Positions 59,247-64,000 of a stretch of 64,000 nt of DNA are shown here, piece after piece. The stretch is taken from the NCBI GenBank assembly GCA_041287635.1, contig JBGGNG010000047.1:5050-69049 (forward strand), read 5' to 3'. The notes beneath the pieces are model-generated. The model had not been told where the DNA came from and searched no databases. It saw nothing but the letters and a program-made list of their open reading frames with translations. The first letter of the stretch is position 1. Each line of letters starts with the position of its first letter. The stretch is from JAOUEA01 sp041287635 (GTDB taxonomy: Bacteria > Actinomycetota > UBA4738 > HRBIN12). The position numbers were made by a program, and so were the translations under genes.

Positions 59247-60026
59247 TCACGGGTCGACGAACAAGCCCCGCAGGTCGTCCGCGACGTACGTCGGGCGCAC
59301 CTGCGACCCCTCGAGGTCGCGTGCGTCGCTGATGCCCGTGAGCACGAGGAGGGAATCCCAGCCCATGCCGACCGCGCCGGCGATGTCGGTATCGAGGCGG
59401 TCGCCGACCAGCAGTGGCCGTCCCCCGCCCGCGCGCGCGTGGGCGGCCTTCAGCAGCGGCGGGTACGGCTTGCCGATCACCTCCCCCCGCACGCCGGTCG
59501 TGGTCTCGATCGCGGCGAGCAGGGCCCCGGCACCGGGCCACTTCGTACCGTCGGCCGCCGGGAAGGAGGCATCGGGGTTCGTCGCTACGAGGCTGGCGCC
59601 ACGCTGGACGAGGACGGCCGCCACACGTAGCTTCGTGTAGTCGGCACCCCGATCCCACCCGACCACCACGGCGTCGACCGCGTCCGGCTCGCCCTCGGCC
59701 ACCTCGATCCCGGCCTCCGACAAGGCGGCGACGACCCCGGCCTCGCCTACCACGAACGTCCTGCGGACCCCGCGGTCGGCGAGCACGGCGGCCGTCGTGA
59801 GGGCCGACGTCTCGACCTCGCCGGCGTCGGCGTCGACCCCCACCGCGCGCAGTCGCTCGGCCACCCGCTGGGGGGTGCGGCCGGAGTTGTTCGTCACGAA
59901 CGCGATGCCCTTGTCGAGCGATCTCAGGCGCGCGAGCGCCTCGGCCGCGCCCGGCACGGGATCGGCCCCTCGGTAGAGCACGCCGTCGAGGTCGAACAGG
60001 AACGCCTCGTACCCGTCGGCGATCAT
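59247..60026 (-). CDS. HAD-superfamily phosphatase, NagD-like
   Basis: The 259-residue protein has the HAD motif I FLFDLDGVLYRG, motif II VTNNSGRTP, and GDRLDTDIAGAVGMG near the end, with a C2 cap. NagD-like enzymes dephosphorylate nucleotides or small phosphates. In M. tuberculosis the homologous gene (Rv1692) removes glycerol phosphate. Position between the TPR and tlyA parts of the block supports orthology. Confidence 0.9.
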   Translation of the reverse strand: MIADGYEAFLFDLDGVLYRGADPVPGAAEALARLRSLDKGIAFVTNNSGRTPQRVAERLRAVGVDADAGEVETSALTTAAVLADRGVRRTFVVGEAGVVAALSEAGIEVAEGEPDAVDAVVVGWDRGADYTKLRVAAVLVQRGASLVATNPDASFPAADGTKWPGAGALLAAIETTTGVRGEVIGKPYPPLLKAAHARAGGGRPLLVGDRLDTDIAGAVGMGWDSLLVLTGISDARDLEGSQVRPTYVADDLRGLFVDP

Positions 60027-60072
60027 CGCTCGGGGTCCGTGCCACAGGCGCCGTCCGTCCGGGCCTGACTGC

Positions 60073-60078
60073 TATACA
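60073..60078 (+). promoter_or_regulatory. Possible -10 box for the DUF1015 gene
   Basis: TATACA ends 6 nt before the GTG at 60085. It lies in the 58-bp divergent region between the HAD and DUF1015 genes. Its last base is not T, so it is a weaker match. Confidence 0.4.
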
Positions 60079-60084
60079 AGGTGC

Positions 60085-61329
60085 GTGCCTCGCCTCTCTC
60101 CGTTCTTCGGGCTCGTGTTCGACCCCGAAGTGGCCGGTCCCCTCGCCCATGTCACCGCGCCGCCGTACGACGTTATCAGCGACCGGCGGCGCCTCGAGTA
60201 CTTGCGCGCCAGTGCGTTCAGCGTGGTCCACCTCGACCTGGCGGAAGGATCCGACGACCCGACCGATCCCGGGAGCCGCTACTCGCGAGCGGCGCACCTG
60301 CTGACCGACTGGGAGCGTCGCGGGGCGCTCCGCCGAGCGCAGGAGCCCTGCTACTACGCCTACGAGATGACCACCCCGGCCGACGCGCCTCACGCCGCGC
60401 TCGTGGGCCGCACGATCCGCGGACTGATCTGTGCGATGGTCCTCGAGGACTGGGGCGGCACCGTGCTGCCGCACGAGCACGTCTCACAGGGCCCGGTCCA
60501 GGACCGCCTCGCACTACTCCGGGCCACGCGGACCCATCTCTCCCCCGTGTACGGCACGATCGACGGACCCGACGCTCGGCTCGACGCCGTGGTTCGGAAG
60601 GCCGCAGCGACGGAGCCGCCGTGGGAGATGATCGACGAGCAGGCCGTGCGCCACCGCATGTGGCCGGTAGCGGGGGACGCGGTCGACCTCACCCACCTGT
60701 CCGCGGAGCGTCTGTTGATCGCCGACGGGCACCATCGGTACACGACCGCCCTGCACTATCGGGACGAGCGACGCTCTCTGGACGGCGACGGTCCGTGGGA
60801 CGCCGTGCTGACGCTCGTCGTCGACGCCGCCGCCGAACATCTGCCCGTGCTGCCGTTCCATCGGGAGCTGCTGGCAGGCGCACCACCCGGAGTTGTGGGC
60901 GACTCGACACCCGGGCTCGAGGCCACCCTCGAATCACTCGACGACGACACGGGCACGATCGGCGTCGGCACGATAGATGCGGCCGGCGCCGTCGCGTACC
61001 ACCTGCGGCACCTCCATGGCCCTCCCCCGACCGTGGGTGCCCTGCACAGGGAGGTGCTCGGGGGGCTCGATCCGGCCGGGTCCTTGCGGTACGTGCCCGA
61101 CGCACACGAGGCCGACGCGGCCCTGCGACGCGGCGATGCCGTAGCCGTGTTCCTGCTGCCACCCACCACGCCGGGTCGCATCCGCGCCGTAGTGGAACGA
61201 GGAGAGCGACTGCCACAGAAATCGACCTACTTCTGGCCGAAGCCTCGCACCGGCATGGTCATGATGCCGCTGGATCCGACTCCTGACTCGCGTGCAGATC
61301 CGGTGGAACGACCGGATCGAGCTTCTTGA
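60085..61329 (+). CDS. DUF1015 family protein
   Basis: The 414-residue protein matches DUF1015: APPYDVIS near the N-terminus, the YYAYEM segment, HEHVSQGPVQDRLALLRAT and LLIADGHHRYTTAL. The family is widely distributed and of unknown function. The GTG at 60085 is preceded by a -10-like box. The last 71 bp overlap the SSB-like gene, which is on the other strand. Confidence 0.85.
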   Translation: MPRLSPFFGLVFDPEVAGPLAHVTAPPYDVISDRRRLEYLRASAFSVVHLDLAEGSDDPTDPGSRYSRAAHLLTDWERRGALRRAQEPCYYAYEMTTPADAPHAALVGRTIRGLICAMVLEDWGGTVLPHEHVSQGPVQDRLALLRATRTHLSPVYGTIDGPDARLDAVVRKAAATEPPWEMIDEQAVRHRMWPVAGDAVDLTHLSAERLLIADGHHRYTTALHYRDERRSLDGDGPWDAVLTLVVDAAAEHLPVLPFHRELLAGAPPGVVGDSTPGLEATLESLDDDTGTIGVGTIDAAGAVAYHLRHLHGPPPTVGALHREVLGGLDPAGSLRYVPDAHEADAALRRGDAVAVFLLPPTTPGRIRAVVERGERLPQKSTYFWPKPRTGMVMMPLDPTPDSRADPVERPDRAS

Positions 61330-61615
61330 TGCCGCTCGCAACCACCTCCGTGAGACTGCGAGCTCCCGCGCCGCTCCGGTAGAAGCGTCGGACGAGCTGG
61401 CCGTGCACGAGCACCCGATCGCCCTTGGCGATCTCTTCGAGCGTTCGAGCGCCGACCGTGGCGTGCCAGGCCGCGATCGGGAGGGGGAGGAGGCGCTTGC
61501 CCGTCTCCGGAACGGAAAGCCGGAGCTCGGTCACCTCGTCGCCCGACGGCATCCGGCGCTGGACCGGATCGGCGGAGACGGTGCCCGCGAGCACGACGAC
61601 GTTGACCGTCACCAT
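61259..61615 (-). CDS. Single-stranded DNA-binding (SSB)-like protein
   Basis: The 118-residue protein has an OB fold typical of SSB: VNVVVLAGTVSADP, VTELRLSVPET, and KGDRVLVHGQLVRRFYR. The acidic C-terminal tip of canonical SSB (DDDIPF) is missing; the protein ends in ESDPAAS. It is therefore probably a second SSB paralogue rather than the essential one. The ATG at 61615 has AAGGAGGAG upstream. Its 3' end overlaps the DUF1015 gene by 71 bp, tail to tail. Confidence 0.82.
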   Translation of the reverse strand: MVTVNVVVLAGTVSADPVQRRMPSGDEVTELRLSVPETGKRLLPLPIAAWHATVGARTLEEIAKGDRVLVHGQLVRRFYRSGAGARSLTEVVASGIKKLDPVVPPDLHASQESDPAAS

Positions 61616-61730
61616 GGCTCCTCCTTGTTCGTGTCGGGCGAACGCTACCGCGAGGCACCGACACGACGCTTCCTCCGCGGGGGAGCCTGACACGGCCCGG
61701 TGGGAGTCGTGTGTGCGACACTTCCGCGGC

Positions 61731-62699
61731 GTGACTCACGAACCCCGCCACCCGGTACTCACCGACGTCGCCGACGGCGTCACGATGATCGACACGATGA
61801 TGACGGGGGAGCCCGAGTTCAACGCCGTCTTCGTGCTCAACGGCAGCCAGCCGACCATCGTCGAGACGGGGCCGGGCGCCGATCTGCCGCTCGTGCTGGA
61901 GTCCCTCGATCGGCTCGGTATCGACGCCGACGACCTCGCCCACGTCGTCGTGACGCACATCCACCTCGACCACGCGGGTGCGGCCGGCGCGCTCGCGGCC
62001 CGCTTCCCTCGAGCGACGGTCTGGGCGCACGAGCGAGGCGCGCCCCACCTCGCCGACCCGACGCGCCTGGTCGCGAGCACTGCGCGGACCTATGGGCTGG
62101 ATCGGATGCTCGCGTTCTTCGGCGAGACGGTCCCGGTCCCGGTCGAGCGGCTCCGGAGCATGATCCACGGCGACGTGATCGAGCTCGGCGATCGCCTCCT
62201 CGACGTCGTGCACACGCCCGGACACGCGTCGCACCACGTGGCACTGCACGAGCGGCGGAGCGGGGCGATGTTCACCGGGGAGGCGATCGGATCGCATCTG
62301 CCGTGGGGACCAGCCTTCCGACCGGCGTTGCCCCCACCCGAGGTCGACGTCGAGGCGGCGATCGCGAGCATCGACCGCATCCGTTCGCGACGAGCCACCT
62401 CACTGCTCACGTCGCACTTCGGTCCTGTGCCCGATGCCGATGCCGCGTGCGATGCGGCTGCCGAGCGGATCGAGGCGTGGTCCGCGGCGGCGCGCCGGGC
62501 GCTCGAGCGAGACCCGCAGATCGGGACCGACGCCGTCGCAGACGAGCTCCGCACCCTCGCATCGGCCGAGTTCGAGGCCGAGACCGGCCGCGCGATCGAT
62601 CTGCAGCGGTACGACGCGATCGGGTCGATCGCGATGAACGCCGCGGGGCTCGCACGCTACTGGCGCACGCGATGGCAGCGAGAGGCGAAGGACGGTTAG
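61731..62699 (+). CDS. Metallo-beta-lactamase-fold hydrolase
   Basis: The 322-residue protein has the zinc motif THIHLDHAG, a His in HTPGHASHH, and an Asp-to-Glu change in the FTGEAIG strand where Asp is more usual. The C-terminal third is helical. The substrate is not known; the layout resembles glyoxalase-like and other broad MBL hydrolases. The GTG at 61731 follows CGCGGC; no strong ribosome binding site is seen. It is convergent with the TPR gene, overlapping by 4 bp. Confidence 0.87.
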   Translation: MTHEPRHPVLTDVADGVTMIDTMMTGEPEFNAVFVLNGSQPTIVETGPGADLPLVLESLDRLGIDADDLAHVVVTHIHLDHAGAAGALAARFPRATVWAHERGAPHLADPTRLVASTARTYGLDRMLAFFGETVPVPVERLRSMIHGDVIELGDRLLDVVHTPGHASHHVALHERRSGAMFTGEAIGSHLPWGPAFRPALPPPEVDVEAAIASIDRIRSRRATSLLTSHFGPVPDADAACDAAAERIEAWSAAARRALERDPQIGTDAVADELRTLASAEFEAETGRAIDLQRYDAIGSIAMNAAGLARYWRTRWQREAKDG

Positions 62700-63385
62700 C
62701 CGAGATCGGCGAGGCGCTCGGCGACGTCGAACGCTGACGGGTCGTGGCGCATGACCTTGCGGAACTCAGCGGCTGCCTCGTCCGCGCGCCCGGCCTTCGC
62801 GAGGATGTCGCCTCGCACGTACCACAGGCGCAGCGTGTACGGCTCGGAGACCCCTTCACGCGTCTTGGCTCGCCCCAGGAAGGCGAGGGCCTCCGCGAAC
62901 CGCCCCTGGTCGGCCAGGGCCGAGGCGGCCACGACCACCGCTTCGGCCTTCGCCTCGTTCGGGACCTTCGCGCGTAGCTCCTCTTCGGCGAGGGGCACCG
63001 CATCTTGAGGCTTCCCGAGCGCCCGCAAGCAGTCGGCCATCACATGATTCTGATCCGCACGGCCGCTGAAGCGTCGGTACGCCTTCAGCTCCGCCAGCGC
63101 ATCCTGCCACCGCCCCTGCCCGTAGAGGGCAAGCCCGAGCACCTCGCGCACCGCGCCCGACCGCGAGGAGAGCTGCTTGGCCTTGGTCGCCTCGGCCACC
63201 GCGGCTCCTGAGTCGCCTCGGTCCAAGAGCTCCACGGCCCGAGAGAGGCGGGAGACGGCATCGCGCAGCTGCGTCGGCTTCGTCACCCGTTGTAGCTCGT
63301 CCATCACGTCGCGCGGCAGATCGGAGCGCTGTGCGGGGCGCGAGCGCCGGTTCCCACCGGAACGAGGAGTGAGAGCTTTCGGCAT
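62696..63385 (-). CDS. TPR-repeat protein
   Basis: The 229-residue protein has a basic N-terminus (LTPRSGGNRRSRPAQRSDLPRDV) and several tetratricopeptide-like helices (LGLALYGQGRWQDALAELKAYRR, VVVAASALADQGRFAEALAFL, GDILAKAGRADEAAAEFRKVM). It is probably a protein-interaction scaffold. It holds the place of M. tuberculosis Rv1691 beside the HAD gene. A TAGCCT -10-like box lies 10 nt before the ATG. Confidence 0.88.
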   Translation of the reverse strand: MPKALTPRSGGNRRSRPAQRSDLPRDVMDELQRVTKPTQLRDAVSRLSRAVELLDRGDSGAAVAEATKAKQLSSRSGAVREVLGLALYGQGRWQDALAELKAYRRFSGRADQNHVMADCLRALGKPQDAVPLAEEELRAKVPNEAKAEAVVVAASALADQGRFAEALAFLGRAKTREGVSEPYTLRLWYVRGDILAKAGRADEAAAEFRKVMRHDPSAFDVAERLADLG

Positions 63386-63440
63386 CAGGCTCCCTAGGCT
63401 AGCTGGCCCGCGCACGTGCACGACGGGGGGGCAGACATCG

Positions 63441-63466
63441 AACGAGCCGCCCGAAGGCGGCTCGTT
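63441..63466 (-). terminator. rRNA operon terminator
   Basis: An 11-bp perfect stem (AACGAGCCGCC/GGCGGCTCGTT) encloses a TTCG tetraloop on the minus strand. It begins 8 nt downstream of the 5S 3' end. The U-tract is weak, but the long GC-rich stem and UUCG loop are typical of strong rRNA terminators. Confidence 0.85.
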
Positions 63467-63474
63467 GGAAGATG

Positions 63475-63592
63475 TCCCGGCGGCGACCTACTCTCCCACC
63501 AAGTCGCCCTGGCAGTACCATCGGCGCTGGAGGGCTTCACTTCCGGGTTCGGGATGGGACCGGGTGTTTCCCCTCCGCTATGGCCACCGAAA
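63475..63592 (-). rRNA. rrf: 5S ribosomal RNA
   Basis: The 118-nt sequence has the 5S core: the minus strand reads CCATAGCGGAGGGGAAAC, then CCCGAACCCGGAAGTGAAGC and GATGGTACTGCCAGGGCGAC, and ends in GGTCGCCGCCGGGA. The 5' and 3' ends pair in helix I (TTTCGGTGG with CCGCCGGGA). It is the last gene of the rRNA operon. Confidence 0.96.
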
Positions 63593-63689
63593 CGGTGGTT
63601 CTCGAGGATCCGCGAGCGGGCCCACGAGAGGAATCTGAGGGTGCGTCCCTCGAGCAGAGCTCGAAGAACTGCGATAGCGAGCGCGAGCG
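63593..63689 (-). other. 23S-5S spacer
   Basis: The spacer of about 97 nt holds no tRNA. CCACCG-AAA-CGGTGG (63584-63598) at the 5S junction forms a small hairpin that may take part in RNase processing. Repeats of GCGAGCG occur near the 23S end. Confidence 0.5.

Positions 63690-64000
<311 letters not shown>

Overview
The window is high-GC bacterial chromosome of an actinobacterium. The first 6 kb hold a Pup-proteasome locus (Mpa/ARC end, Dop, Pup, PrcB, PrcA, PafA), followed by pafB-pafC and tat genes. The block from about 40 to 63.4 kb has the same gene content and largely the same order as the Mycobacterium tuberculosis Rv1691-Rv1713 region (TPR protein, HAD phosphatase, small protein, tlyA, nadK, recN, pyrG, Nudix, xerD, scpA, scpB, pseudouridine synthase, cmk, der). 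A second conserved block is gcvH-garA-ftsR. The glycine decarboxylase split into GcvPA and GcvPB, and the absence of obvious mycothiol or mycolate genes, would fit a lineage outside the classical Actinomycetia, but the class cannot be fixed from this sequence alone.

Layout. 1-5.8 kb: proteasome and pupylation. 5.8-7.7 kb (minus): hydrolase, DUF202 protein and an unknown protein. 7.7-18.9 kb (plus): PafB/PafC regulators, a zinc-ribbon protein, TatA/B and TatC, two diacylglycerol-kinase-like proteins, an alpha/beta hydrolase, a Ski2/HelY-type helicase and an M24 peptidase. 18.9-23.9 kb (minus): cysS, an FtsH-like membrane metalloprotease coupled to a lipoprotein, and an Lrp/AsnC regulator. 24.1-29.4 kb (plus): a compact reverse-transcriptase-like gene coupled to an amidohydrolase, then a DUF4193 protein and an Lnt-Ppm1 fusion. 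29.4-33.4 kb (minus): small protein, gcvPB, gcvPA, and a PD-(D/E)XK-like protein coupled to a MerR regulator. 33.5-39.0 kb: CAP protein, BFN nuclease-like protein, hpt, dacA-ftsR-garA, gcvH, pgsA and tRNA-Pro(GGG). 39.1-53.7 kb (minus): der, cmk, aroA, tyrA, aroH, pseudouridine synthase, scpB, scpA, trpS, an M50-like protein, deoA, deoB, a DksA-type protein, xerD, ald and a Nudix hydrolase. 53.7-60 kb (minus): pyrG, recN, nadK, tlyA, a small protein and a HAD phosphatase. 60-63.4 kb: DUF1015 protein, SSB-like protein, MBL hydrolase and TPR protein. 63.4-64.0 kb: the 3' end of an rRNA operon on the minus strand (23S end, 5S, terminator).

Most genes are tightly packed with ATGA/GTGA overlaps. 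At least twelve genes have a TAnnnT -10 box only 6-9 nt upstream of the start codon, which indicates widespread leaderless transcription. No insertion sequence, prophage or CRISPR array was seen. The most unusual element is the 248-residue reverse-transcriptase-like protein at 24122-24868. It keeps the polymerase catalytic aspartates but has no intron, maturase or recognised defence partner. Other oddities are an M50-family protein that has lost both zinc-binding histidines, a lipid-kinase homologue with a broken GGDGT motif, an FtsH-like protein with a glycine-rich insertion in its ATPase domain, and a nuclease-fold protein coupled to a MerR regulator.
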